Shown one piece after another: positions 1 through 10,674 of a stretch of DNA of 64,000 nt. Location: the NCBI GenBank assembly GCA_026122225.1, contig JANEZZ010000297.1, positions 124,001 through 188,000 on the forward strand, given 5' to 3'. Each line of letters opens with the position of its first letter. Within the stretch, counting starts at the first letter, position 1. The translations under genes were made by a program, and so were the position numbers. This DNA is from Heloderma charlesbogerti. Taxonomy: Eukaryota; Chordata; Lepidosauria; Squamata; Helodermatidae. The notes beneath the pieces are model-generated. The model had not been told where the DNA came from. It made no database searches and saw only the letters and a program-made list of their open reading frames with translations.

Positions 1-907
1 GGCGCGGCGGCATTCGCACACTGCGACCCCCAGAGAAGGAGGTGGAACAAGGGGGTAGGCACGCCCCCGCTGTAAACGCCGGCGCCCCCGCAGGGGAGCA
101 GGTCCGAAGCACCACACTTGGGAGCGACGGCAACCCCGGGGGCGCGGCGGCATTGGCATGCCGTGACCGCCAGGGAAGGTATACAAGGTGGGGGGCGGGG
201 GGGCAAGCAGCCGCAAGCGCCGGTGCCCCCGGAGGGAGCCGGACAAGAGGCGCCACTCCCGGGTGCACGCCGCCCGGCCTCCCACCAATGCGGCAAGAGG
301 CAGCCAAGGAGGGGGCAGTGCCAGAACACGAGCGCCCAAGCCTCACGTGCCAGGAAACCCGGAGCTGGGTAGGCGCGGAAAAGGGGGGCAGGCAAGCTAC
401 CGCCGCAAGTGGTAGTCGCCCGCAAACCACCGGCTGTCGCCTGCAAACCACTGGCGGTGACAGACGCCGAGCCCCAGTGCCTGCTGCCACCAACGTCGGT
501 GCTCCTGCCAGCAGGGCAGGCGCCGGGCACGAGGCAGCCACGCCAGAGCGTGAGCGCCCCGCCACGAGCACCAGTAATGCTGGAGCCGAGGCAAGCGTCG
601 ACATGAAGCGGTTTAGGCGCACTGATTGCACGCGGAGTCTGGAGGCTGCAATGACGACGAAGCCAATCTCCAGCAGGCAGGTGTCCTTCATTCGGTTCAA
701 GGCAGAGCTGTCATTCTCTACAGCTGCGTCAAGCCAGAGAGCTGAGATTGGGAGGGGGAGATGAGTTTAAGGCTGTTCAGCCTGCCCCTCCCTGCATAGT
801 GGTGCCACTGGGGTGCACCAATCAGAGGCCCCTACATCTTGTCACCCCACGGACCCACAATGCCCCCCCCCCTTTCAGCCAGACAAGCTGGCCCCGGGGT
901 GAGGGCA
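1..907 (-). mobile_element. DIRS-like retroelement, 5' terminal region (cut by window edge)
   Basis: Read on the minus strand, the element starts at 907 with TGCCCTCACCCC. It continues through an inverted CCAAT-type box (ATTGG near 820) and a TTAAAC promoter-like stretch into a GC-rich block with internal direct repeats; for example, the similar segments near 1-32 and 141-172. The first 200 or so bases match the 5' ends at 6199 (minus) and 14992 (plus), which fixes the boundary. Long open frames across the GC-rich block (240 aa on plus) are probably a by-product of composition. The rest of the element lies outside the window. Family assignment comes from the 14992 copy, which retains coding remnants. 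Confidence 0.6.
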
Positions 908-944
908 TTTCCATAAAACTCATCATGAATTGTTAATTTAGGCT

Positions 945-1012
945 GCAATTCTATGCTCACTTCAATGGGACTTACTTCTGAGTAGGCATGTCTAGTATTG
1001 TATTGCCAGAGC
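945..1012. repeat. Fragment of a short palindromic MITE
   Basis: The segment contains GGCTGCAATTCTATGC and CAATGGGACTTACTTCTGAG, the two arms of a palindromic element common in reptile DNA. More complete copies lie near 59345-59455 and 42210-42300, and a half copy near 7426-7497. No coding capacity. Confidence 0.5.
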
Positions 1013-1105
1013 AGTTTATCTGATGTGTATCCATCAGTTTTGATAAAGGAAACCCAAGCTTTTTCTTCAGACATTTTGGTTCCAAAGGTATGTAAATGTC
1101 TTCAC

Positions 1106-1432
1106 TAGGGATGTCCAGATTTTATGAAAACCGTCCCATGTGTGTTTCGTGAATTGTGTGATGTAATTTCTTCCAGTGTGCATTCACAGACAGATTCTCC
1201 ACCCCCTGCCCCCGTTTTTGTGGAAAGATATGCAAATAATTCCATAAGAGGGTTCACAAGAACTTACATAATTAATGTTAGTACATAATGTTTAGTGTAT
1301 TGTCCCCCATTCCATTCAACTTTTTCCCACATATATTTTCCAGGAGGGCATATATCTCAGATGAATCTTGCATATTTTCCTATGAATAAATTTGCATATA
1401 TTTTGGGAAAGTTAAAAAAAAAGTTAATGGAC
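1106..1432 (+). mobile_element. AT-rich hAT-like element, right end missing
   Basis: Starts with TAGGGATGTCCAG. It shares its interior (a paired ACATAATT/TTATGTAA region and CCTATGAATAAATTTGCATA near 1380) with the elements at 7642-8038 and 54533-54922. The CATCCCTA right terminus is not found, so no TSD can be shown; the copy looks truncated where the adjacent LTR-like repeat begins. Confidence 0.5.
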
Positions 1433-1456
1433 TCTACTAGGCCTGAGAAGGCTGGT

Positions 1457-2041
1457 GTCAGCTCCCTTGGGCTCTCCATTGGCAATCACACACACCAAGG
1501 CACCAGGCTTCAGACTCCTTACTTTATTAGTTAGCTACCAGGTTCCTTAACAATTCACAACTTCAGAGACGGGGTCAGACTACAAAGGAAAACAGCTTCT
1601 CTACTTAATTATGAATATCAGTAGAGGAGCCAAGTGGGAATCAGAGACGTTGCTGGCAGTTTGAACAAGAACTTGCAGGCCAGAATAACTTAGGGGGGAA
1701 TGCCCCTCCCTTACAGTTGTGACCCCTTACGTAAGCCATCATGAATAGCCAACTGGATGGAACGTCTGAGCTCCGCCTCTAACTTTTCCCACTTCGCTCT
1801 GCGCCGGACTCCAGCATCCCTCAGGTCACAAACTGCACTCTCGTCCTCCTCCTCCTCCAAGACCTGGGTTCTCAAGGGGGAGGAAAGGGAGGACGTTCAG
1901 GTCGAGCCATCTGCAAGCCAAGTTCCTGAGAAGAATGTCTATCTATATCTGAGCTCACTAGGGAGGAAACATCCCCCAGTTCTTGTTGTTCCCGATTCTG
2001 AGATGCTAACTATCTCCACATGCTCAGAATCATTCCTGACA
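1457..2041 (-). mobile_element. LTR-like repeat
   Basis: On the minus strand it begins TGTCAGGAATGATTCTGAG at 2041, has an acidic, glutamate-rich coding-like stretch, a conserved GGGATGC block, and an AATAAA signal (complement at 1522-1528). The same order of blocks recurs at 25770-27204, also minus. Length of roughly 0.6 kb, a TG start and a late polyadenylation signal suggest a solo LTR; the 3' boundary is approximate. No internal gag or pol is adjacent. Confidence 0.5.
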
Positions 2042-2053
2042 GCCAGTTCATAG

Positions 2054-2596
2054 TAGGGTTGGCGGAGAATTTCTCCCCGAAACTTCGGGGGGCCGAGCGC
2101 CAACGTGTTCGGCCCCCCGAACAAATTTCAGGGAGAAATCCTCTGCACCCCCCCGCACCCCGCATCCACCCCCCCCGGGACAGGACTTACCTTCGCTGAA
2201 TGTCCCTCCCGGCGGCGGGTCCGGACGGCAGTTCGGCGGGTGTTCGAGCGGGGCGGGAGCGGCAGCCGGTCTTTCGACCGGCTGCCGCCGCCGCCATTGC
2301 AATGAAAGAAAAAAAAAATGCCCCCTGATAGGCTACGTGACGATTCACGTAGCCTATCACGGCTAGATTTGCAAAGTCAGCCATGATAGGCTACGTCAAT
2401 CGTCACATAGCCTATCACGGGTGACTTAAAAAAAAAAAGTGTGTACGGATAATGGCGGCCCCCATAGGGAGCCGCCATTCCCATTCCTTATTTGGTCGCT
2501 GTAGTCTACGTAAAGATTTACGTAGACTACGGCGAAAATAAGGGCAACGCTATTTGTTATAAGGGAGAATAAGGGAGAAATTCTCCGCCATCCCTA
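2054..2596. mobile_element. hAT-like multi-hairpin element, half copy
   Basis: Termini TAGGGTTGGCGGAG and CTCCGCCATCCCTA are intact. From left to right it holds the GGCGGAG end, a GACTTACC block (outward donor GGTAAGT on minus), a CCGGTC...GACCGG GC-rich hairpin, two GATAGGCTACGT hairpins, a T/A-rich run, and the TAGTCTACGTAAA hairpin. It stops at the element centre (GGGCAACGCTATTTG near 2555), where full copies such as 4632-5565 continue into a second arm. The flanks GTTCATAG and AGTGATGG do not match, so a TSD is absent; the left flank is an LTR-like repeat and the right flank a LINE 3' end. Confidence 0.7.
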
Positions 2597-2876
2597 AGTG
2601 ATGGCCACCAGTTTGGATGGCTTTAAAAGGGGGTTAAACACATTCCTGGAGGAGAAGGCTATCAATGGCTACTAGTCTTGATGGCTGTGTGCTACCTCCA
2701 GTACCAGAGGCAGTGAGCCTATGTACACCAGTTTCTGGGTATGGGAGGGTGCTGTTGTGCTCATGCCCTGCTTGTGAGTTCCTGGTCAACAGCTGGTTGG
2801 CCACTGTGTGAACAGAATGCTGGGCTACATGGACCCTTGGTCTGATCCAGCATGGCTCTACTGATGTTCTTATTTC
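2597..2876 (+). mobile_element. L2/CR1-like LINE 3' end fragment
   Basis: Contains the end of the LINE coding region and its 3' tail: GTTTGGATGGCTTTAAAAG near 2611, CTATCAATGGCTACTAG, and the terminal GGTCTGATCCAGCATGG near 2839. The same sequence, inverted, ends the larger LINE at 28556-31760. Noncoding here. Confidence 0.7.
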
Positions 2877-4488
2877 TAGAAAATGCCACAGTACTTTCAG
2901 GTCAGCTGTTCCTCCATTGGCTACTATTACACACAGGCAATGCTAAATAACTTTTAGATCAAATTTGTTTATTGCTTAATACAATAACCTTCTGAGATAA
3001 GTCATGAGAGAGAAAAAAAACTGTCTTTAATTTTGCTTACTCATTCTTAATGAGCCCACAAAGGAAATCCAGCACTGAGTATTTCTTTACAGTTTCTTCC
3101 TTTAAAATTTATTTGGGTCTTTTGTTTCTACTGAATTGCCTTTTCCAAAGCTGTCTTTGCAAATATTTTATCCTTTCGTTGACATTATTGATTGGCCCAA
3201 GTATTTCTATCCTTAAATCCAAGTCAATCAAAACCTTTAGCATTTTAACCATGTATCAATTTCTATTGGTTCTGAGTCAAGGTTATAATTACATTGCTTG
3301 AATTAATCTATTGCAAAATAGATTATCCTTTCAGTCTATAGAGTAGACTGTGGTTGATACCATGACCTCTATACTTGCAAATTAGTTAATCCTGGCAGAA
3401 AACTATGGATCCCTTTTAAATGTATTGATTTCTTAAGAATATACTGACATACCTAATCATTAATGCTTATTTAAACACACACAGGAAAGGCATTTCCAGA
3501 AACTTATTAATTTTCAGATTTATAAATTATACTGACTGCAAGACTTCTAAGCCACCGTACAATTAAGGATGCTGTGGAAGGGGGTGGAGTCCCCAGGGAA
3601 CTACTCTCTGTCAAAACATGTATACCCTGACCTGGTATAAGGCAACGTTCTCTCTTCTGAAAAATACAGCAGCCCAGCCATTCAACATATTTTACTCAAA
3701 ACACCCATGGAAGTTTTATGTAATGCAAAATCTTCCTTCTAGTATTTTGAAAACTAATTAGCCTAATAAAAAATATTGTTGTTCACTGTTTGTTTTTCCA
3801 GTGGGGCCACTTTAACTCTTCAAGAAACATTAACATAGCCCAGGCTCCCCCAAGCTATCTGTAGAAAATATTCTTTCAATATAACATTTGGCTTGGACTG
3901 GTACTACTCGCAGCTTTTAAAATGCTTGATTTTTACCTTCGAAGCAACCAAGTGCCTACTGAACTTTATTCTTCCCATTTGAATCATTTCTCCAGTGCAA
4001 GTAGCTATCCCATCTCCACTTTGTACCCTGTGGTTATGTCATATAATCTGTGGAAAGATTCTCCATGGGGGTTGCTGTGTTCCTGCAACCACTCCATTGC
4101 TTCCATTTCCTTCTCCTGATTTCACTGTCAAGAGTTTTCCTGCTGAGAGAATGGCTTGCAATGGGCAAGGTTTTAGCATTGTCTTTTACAACTGCATGCT
4201 AGCATTTGCTTTGTGATCTGTTTTAGCCAGCTGCTGCATTGCCACCTTATTATGCAGAGACCAAAGAACAAAGCAACGATGTTGGAAACTGTAGGAAAGC
4301 AGCTGGGCTTACCTTGATGCATACCTGATAGCATTTAGCAGCACTGAGGAGCAAATATCATTAAAAGAAGTCTACAAATGGAACATAGCTACAGCAACTA
4401 TAGCAGACTAATCTCAAATCAAGCTGCTGTACTATTATGAGTCAGAGTTGAGTGGGTCATGCTGCATCCTTTGTGTGCTGAAGCCATT
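2877..4488. other. AT-rich intergenic DNA, nothing recognised
   Basis: No repeat, gene or RNA that I recognise. Open frames are short (at most 83 codons), AT-driven and without family resemblance. Confidence 0.5.
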
Positions 4489-4631
4489 GCGAGCGGAGAT
4501 GGGTTAAAGAAGACGCAGACAACAAGCTTGGGTTGAAAACTGGGCCACATTTATTGAAATAGCTGCAAAGGGGTAACTAGGACGGGCATCTAACTGTGTC
4601 AGCAGCTAGCTGGCACTTCTTGGGCGAAAAC

Positions 4632-5565
4632 TAGGGTTGGCGGAGAATTTCACCCCGAAACTTCGGGGGGCCGAGCGCCAACGTGTTCAGCCCCCCGAAC
4701 ATGTTTCAGGGAGAAATCCTCTGAACCCCCCCCCCGGACCCCGCACCCCCCCCTGGGACGGGACTTACCTTCGCCGAATGTCCCTCCCGGTGGCGGGTCC
4801 GGACGGCGGTTCGGCGGGTGTTCAAGCGGGGCAGGAGCGGCAGCCGGTCTTTCGACCGGCTGCCGCCGCTGCCATTGCAATCAAAGAAAAAAAAAAACGC
4901 CCCCTGATAGGCTACGTGACGATTCACGTAGCCTATCACGGCTAGATTTGCAAAGTCAGCTGTGATAGGTTACGTGAATCGTCACGTAGCCTATCACGGG
5001 TGACTTAAAAAAAAAAAAAAAAGTGTGTACGGATAATGGCGGCCGCCATAGGGAGCCGCCATTCCCGTTCCTTATTTGGTCGCTGTAGTCTACATAAAGA
5101 TTTACGTAGACTATGGTGAAAATAAGGGCAACGCTATTTGCGTTGCCCTTATTTTCGCCGTAGTCTACGTAAACATTTACATAGACTACAGCGACTAAAT
5201 AAGGAACGAGAATGGCGGCTCGCTATGGGGGCCGCCTTTCGCGTACGCGCTTTTTTTTTTTTTTTTAAGTCACCCGTGATAGGCTACGTGATGATTGCCG
5301 TAGCCTATCATGGCTGACTTTGCAGATCTAGCCGTGATAGGCTACGTGAATCGTCACGTAGCCTATCAGGGGGCGTTTTTTTTTTTTAACTTTCGCGTTC
5401 ACAGCCGGGCGAGGCGGGAAGCCTCCCCCCCGGCCTGAGTTTCAGCCGGGGCGAGGCGGGAAGCCTCCCCCCCACAGCCTGAACTTCGCGGGGGGAGCAG
5501 CGAAGCGCCTCCCCCCCACCGCGAATGTCCTTCGAGGACAGGTAAGGGACTTTCGTCCACCCCTA
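4632..5565. mobile_element. hAT-like multi-hairpin element, full length
   Basis: Begins TAGGGTTGGCGGAG, ends CCACCCCTA, and is flanked by a perfect 8-bp TSD GCGAAAAC (4624-4631 and 5566-5573). It is 934 bp. A large imperfect palindrome (about 4890-5390, centre near 5135) contains smaller hairpins with TGATAGGCTACGTGA arms and TAGTCTACGTAAA arms. The left end carries an outward GGTAAGT donor on minus; the right end carries AGGTAAGG on plus. It inserted into the DIRS-like derivative, so it is younger than that copy. No transposase. Confidence 0.9.
5405..5541 (+). other. Exon-like cassette in hAT element right end
   Basis: A T-rich tract followed by TTCGCGTTCACAG puts an acceptor-type AG at 5403-5404. 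The GC-rich segment then ends at AGGACAG, followed by a GTAAGG donor at 5542. The last part reads ...KRLPPTANVLRGQ in one frame, similar to the cassettes at 24213, 52726, 53686 and 60410. Transcription or splicing is not shown. Confidence 0.4.
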
Positions 5566-6202
5566 GCGAAAACACACCCAGCCTGAGGGGTGGCAGTGAT
5601 CTCGCCATCCCTCCGGACTGCCCCTTCTGGGGGAGGTAGACCTTCCGGTGTCACCCCAGACCCGGTGCCGCACAACACCTGGGTGAATGAGTAGGGTTGG
5701 TCTCCCAGGCAACCCTCATCCCCCCGCCGAGCTGCACAACCCATTCAGGGGGCCTCAGGCGTCACCTGTCACCATAAGATGCACACCATCCCTACTTTCC
5801 TGTTTTTGCCCATCCTAGCCGCCAACTCAAATGTGACCGATGATAAAGACCATATTCCCTTACAGGACACTCTTGACCCACAAAAACAGTGTGATGTAGG
5901 CAAAAAAGACGCACAGTAATAGGCCAATCGAACTGTGAGCCAAAAAATTCCTACATGGCTCCCAAAAGGGCAACTGGTAAGAAACCCACACTGCTTAGGG
6001 GCGGGTGGGAAGGAGGTGCGTTGAGCCAGAGACCAGAGATTGGGAGGGGGAGCTGAGTTTTAAGGCAGCTCAGCCTGCCCCTCCTTGCATGGTGGTGCCA
6101 CTGGGGTGCACCAATCAGAGGCCCCTACGTCTTGTTACCCCACCTGCCCGCAATGGCCCCCGCCTTTCAGCCAGACAGGCTGGCGCCGGGGTGAGGACAT
6201 TT

Positions 6203-6590
6203 GCGAGCGGAGATGGGTTAAAGAAAACGCAAACAACAAGCTTGGGTTCAAAATTGGGCCACATTTATTGAAATAGCTGCAAGGGGGTAACTAGGATGGG
6301 CATCTAACTGTGTCAGCGGCTAGCTGGCACTTCTTGGGCGAAAACACACCCAGCCTGATCTCGCTACTTCTTGGGTGAAAACACACCATCCCTACTTTCC
6401 TGTTTTTGCCCGTCCTAGCCGCCACAGGAGTCACAAGCCTAGAGCTTGTGAAACTCCCCCCACCTGCGCAGAAGAACTTCCCACAGGCCCCTTTGCAGAT
6501 CAGACAGAAATATGTTATACGCTACATGAGACAGGCGGACACTGTCCATCCTGTAATGCTCCCTCCATGTCCACAGAATTCCCTGTGTTG
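6203..6590 (-). pseudogene. DIRS-like element 3' end with SGNH-like domain tail
   Basis: The minus-strand frame from about 6582 to 6439 encodes a tail with DSVRLSHVAYNIFLSDLQ, close to the DGVHLSxxGxxxFLxxLQ C-terminal motif of SGNH-hydrolase-like domains found at the end of vertebrate DIRS-type polyproteins; the Asp-His pair is degraded (H replaced by R). Downstream lies the element 3' region with AATAAA (complement 6264-6269) and the CTCCGCTCGC terminus at 6203. The terminus abuts the 5' end of the next copy (6199) through AAA. The upstream part has been lost at the junction with the hAT half element at 6591. Confidence 0.55.
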
Positions 6591-7100
6591 CAATAGCGTT
6601 GCCCTTATTTTCGCCGTAGTCTACATAAATCTTTGCGTAGACTACAGCGACCAAATAAGGAATGGGAATGGCGGCTCCCTATGGGGGCCGCCATTATCCG
6701 TACGTGCTTTTTTTTTTTTTTTTAAGTCACCCGTGATAGGCTACGTGACGATTGACGTAGCCTATCATGGCTGACTTTGCAAATCTAGCCGTGATAGGCT
6801 ACGTTAATCATCACGTAGCCTATCACGGGGGCATTTGTTTTTTTTTTTCTTTCATTGGAATGGCGGCGGGGGCAGCCGGTCGAAAGACTGGCTGCCGCTC
6901 CCGCCCCGCTCAAACACCCGCCGAACCGCCGGCCGGACCCGCCGCCGGGAGGGACATTCAGTGAAGGTAAGTCCCGTCCCGGGGGGGGGTGAGGGGTGCG
7001 GGGGGGTGCGGAGGATTTCTCCCCGAAACTTGTTCGGGGGGCCGAACACATTGGCGCTCGGCCCCCCGAAGTTTCGGGGAGAAATTCTCTGCCATCCCTA
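6591..7100. mobile_element. hAT-like multi-hairpin element, right half only
   Basis: Starts at the family centre (CAATAGCGTTGCCC) and runs through the TAGTCTAC hairpin, an AATGGCGGC/GCCGCCATT palindrome, a T-run, two GATAGGCTACGT hairpins, the GGCAGCCGGTCGAAAGACTGG hairpin region, an AAGGTAAGT donor (near 6963) and the GAGAAATTCTCTGCCATCCCTA-type end. The left arm is absent, and no TSD is visible (left TGTTG, right TATTTTTT). Confidence 0.7.
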
Positions 7101-7640
7101 TATTTTTTTCATTGTTGCTGCAGACTTCTAACTCGCAACGTGGCCCACATTGACTTCAGTGCCACACATTCTATTCCTGACCTTGCAATGATGTGGTAAA
7201 TAAGGGATTGGGAGTTGGCCAATGGTAACACAGGAAATATTCCTACATCCATTTCAATCATATTATGATTGCAGTTATTACATGATCAATTGGGTAAAAA
7301 ATGCAGCATCCATTGTTCTTGGGGGTATTATACATTTTTACTACATTCTAGTGACACACACAACTGATGACATACAAAACTGTATTAGAATATAGCCTTT
7401 GGATGCAACTAAGCAAAAGTTACTAAGGCTGCAATCTTATACACATTTACCATGGAGCGTCCCATCAAAATCAATGGGACTTGCATTTTTATCCCATTTA
7501 GCCTCTGGTACTACACATGGGATCCCATTTTATCCTCAAGATACATAAGGAGGAAATAGAGTTTCTTGCTCAAGACCAGCCAGAAAGCTTTATGGCCAAT
7601 ACTCAACTCATAACTCTAAATCAGTCTTGTTCTCACTGAT
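7101..7640. other. Intergenic DNA with a half palindromic MITE
   Basis: Mostly unrecognised AT-rich sequence. The stretch 7426-7497 (GGCTGCAATCTTATACAC ... CAATGGGACTTGC) is a partial copy of the palindromic MITE described at 59345-59455. Confidence 0.4.
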
Positions 7641-7641
7641 T

Positions 7642-8038
7642 AGGACTGTGAAAAATATCCTCTGTCTGTGTTTCAGGGATTGTCAGGCACCTTTTGTTCC
7701 ATCATCCGGTCATGGACAGATACGATTTTTTTTCCATTATGCAGAAAAATACACAAATAATTATGTAAGAGGTTTTGTAACAATTTACATAATTTCCCTT
7801 AGTAAGTAACATGTAGTATATTGTCCCCCACCTCATTCAACTTTTCCTCACCAGAAACTTGATTATTTTCCTATGAATAAATATGCATACATTTGGGGAA
7901 AGTAAAAAAAAAAATAAAAATCCGAAGGCCACAGAATCTGCGCAGCCTGAGGGGGTTGCCCTATAGTGGATTCTGCAGGTTGGATTCTTAGAAATCTGAG
8001 CTCATTTTAGTCCATCTTGAATTTCTCCAGCATCTTTA
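7642..8038 (-). mobile_element. AT-rich hAT-like element
   Basis: Flanked by CACTGATT (7634-7641) and CACTGATG (8039-8046), a TSD with one mismatch. The termini are decayed: AGGACTGTG at left, GCATCTTTA at right. The interior matches 54533-54922 in inverse orientation, including CCTATGAATAAATATGCATA and the paired GTAAGAGGTTTTGTAAC / TTACATAATT region. About 397 bp; no coding capacity. Confidence 0.7.
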
Positions 8039-8046
8039 CACTGATG

Positions 8047-9692
8047 TGGTCTGAGCTATACTACTTCAGACTGTGGGTGAGGTCTTGCATGACTGAATGC
8101 TCCACTATATGAAAATAAATAAATAAATCCCTATGGGTAGAAAACTGGATTTCAGGAAGTTCTAGCATAGTCTTCTTTCTGACATGCTAGTTTTCCATAT
8201 TCAGAGGTGTTTTTTTAAATGGAGGGACATTCAGTCATATGATCCGTAATGTGTAGTCCAAAGCGGTACACCTGAGACACGTTTAGCACCTCAATGAGAA
8301 CTGGACTTCCATGGCATTTTACCCTTTCAGTTTATGATTGGGTGGAAGGGGGTATCTTTCCCTTAATTTCCCATGACTTCCAAGAAAATAAGTAAGCATG
8401 CCTCTTAATGTATACAGTTGTAATCTTAAGAAACTATTGCCTTGAGACCAGAAATGCCATGTCTGTTCCTTGACTTCCCAAACATAATTAAAGCTTAAGG
8501 TTGTTAAGCGGGCTGAGAAGTATTTCTTAATATTTGTTTACTGTAATTATAATGTGGTCTACTTGAACTCTCACTACACCTGTTAAAACTGTTCCATTTG
8601 TTCAGTGGAAATAAATTAATGTGGTCCATTACACTTTAATAATACACTCAGTAAATATAGCTATGTGATATTGATCAAAAGAAAATGGTTTGTTTTGACC
8701 TAATTAGTGCTCAGGCATGTTTAAATATATAGTATAGTATAACATCTTGAAACCTGTGTGTGTGTGTGTGTGTTATCCACAATGCAGTGCCTATATAGGC
8801 AACAATTTTCAATTTTCTCCACTTACCAGCTTTTTTCAAGGTAATGGTGTGGAAATTATAGTGTAACAGATTAAGGTCAGTGGGAGAGCCCTTGCAGGAA
8901 TGGGATCTCTTTGAGCACATCAGAGAGTCCAACTCTGCAAAGGATTGGGTCCTTAGCCTTGGCTGGCAGTCTTGCATTCCATTCAAATCTTTAGTCAGAT
9001 GTACATCCCCTTGAGTTCAATAAGTTTCTGATGATTATTAATTAACAGTGAGTTCCTCACTGAAACATGCAGAGTCATGATGTACACATTTGTTTCTTTA
9101 TTACATAACAAATGGAGGAATGTACCTTGAAGTGAAATGATTTTTGTGATGACAGCACGATGCATTTTTGTTTTAAAAAACCATGCAAAAGTTATCTTTG
9201 AGTTTGAAGAATGGTGCTCTCCAGCCTGTGTGAGGGGGTGTTACTAGAAATAAGGGCTTTGCATGGACCCCCCACTTCACTTTGGACTGAATTGGACCCC
9301 ATCTGCTTTGCTTCAATTTGGATCCGAAGCGAGATTCAGATATCCGAATCATTCTGATAGGACGTTTCCCCATTGCCTTGCATTGGAAAATAGAAATGGC
9401 CATAACCTTTTCAGTTTTCATGATAAACACATGAAATCTGTCAGCCCTCATGGAGGGGATTCCACCTGCCAAATTTCAGACAGTTTGACCCAATAGTTTT
9501 TGTGCTAGGTGGAGTTAAAATTTGATTTCTTTCAACAAAAACTGTCACAGCAAAGAGCTATATTTTCCACAAAAGTACATGAAATCTGGGCACCTGCCAG
9601 CCCCCATGGAGGTGACTGAACCTGTCAAATATCAGACACTTTGGGCCAGTATTTTTTGTGCTAGACACAGATAAATTGTGCTGTTCTCAGAA
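8047..9692. other. Intergenic DNA with a (TG)n run and an internal duplication
   Basis: A short TG repeat lies at 8755-8772. Two similar blocks, 9428-9510 and 9580-9665, both run from ATGAAATCTG through CCATGGAGG to TTTTTGTGCTAG, so this part is a tandem or direct duplication with about 150-bp spacing. No gene recognised. Confidence 0.5.
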
Positions 9693-9700
9693 ACTCAAAC

Positions 9701-10243
9701 TAGGGATGTGAGAACTCACCCACATCCAGGTTCTCTGGATGCGTACCCAGCCCCTGCCCCTGCTTGCTGGTCCCCAGACCACACTCGAGCTCCTCCCATG
9801 CTCAGCGAGCAACCCACACTCACCCCCATGGCCTCATCGAGCTCCACAGTTGCCATTTTAAAAAAAGGCAATCACAAAAATGTGCATGTCTTTGTATGTG
9901 TGGAAATGCGCATTTTGTGAATGTGCATATTCTCATGTGTGAAATGTGCATTTTTGTGAAGGTGTAAAAATGTGTGTGTGTGCAAAAATGTGTGTTTTTT
10001 GAAAAATGTGCATTTTCATGCATATGCACATTTTCATGTGTGCGCATTTTGCGATCACCATTTTATTTCTCAAAAAATGGTAACTGCAAAGCTTGATGAG
10101 GCCACCAGGGTGAGTGCAGGCCATTTGCCGAGCACAGACAGGGGGTGAGCAGGGGCAGGGGCTTAGTGAGCGGGGCTCAGGGGTGTGGGCAGGGGTGGTT
10201 CCACTGGATTTCCAGACTGAATAGGGTGCCTGCACCATCCCTA
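9701..10243. mobile_element. hAT-like element with AATGTGCAT-rich core
   Basis: TAGGGATGTGAGAAC ... CACCATCCCTA flanked by a perfect TSD ACTCAAAC (9693-9700 and 10244-10251). The arms are GC-rich inverted repeats with outward GGTGAGT motifs near both ends. The core (about 9850-10060) is an irregular array of AAAATGTGCAT-like units between two AAAATGG/CCATTTT boxes. Noncoding. Confidence 0.85.
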
Positions 10244-10674
10244 ACTCAAACTAAAGGGCATAAAGGGATAAGCAGAGAAGTTAGGTGTTCAAGTGGTGAT
10301 TAGGAGAAAGTCACTATCCCTAATCTTGCTGTAGGTTTCTTTGACTTTCAAATAACCTTTCTCCTCTACTACTACTTTCCTATTCAGCTTCACAGTGGAT
10401 GACTTCAGGCTCTCGTTGGCTGAATGGAATATACGTTACCTGGGAATACACATTACCTGCATGTAACGTCCATCAGTGGGCTCTCCTCTTCCATTACAGA
10501 AGGAGATGCTGCTCCCTTGGCAAGAATGCTACTGCTGATGCCTGCACCAGCCTCCCCAAACAGTGACGTCCGGGCACTGCAACTGGCCTCCACACTCTGC
10601 TGCCCTACATGAGGATGCACCATGTGGACTGGGGACAACCCAGCTTGGCTACCAGTGCTGCTGATCCCACCAGC

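Larger units (their letters stand above)
4489..6199 (-). mobile_element. DIRS-like non-autonomous derivative (internal deletion)
   Basis: On the minus strand it begins TGTCCTCACCCCGG at 6199, has an ATTGG box and TTAAAAC promoter-like motif, then jumps to the 3' region also present at 20870-21226, with an AATAAA signal (complement at 4550-4555), and ends CTCCGCTCGC at 4489. Without the nested hAT element and its TSD (4632-5573) it is about 770 bp. It keeps both ends but lacks all pol sequence, so it looks like a non-autonomous derivative of the long copy at 14992-21226. Its 3' junction reads CGC-AAT and no TSD is visible, as expected for tyrosine-recombinase elements. Confidence 0.6.

Noticed and set aside
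4890..5390. CRISPR array or bacterial attenuator-type structures
   Set aside because: Repeats are inverted, not direct with unique spacers, and the surrounding DNA is clearly vertebrate.
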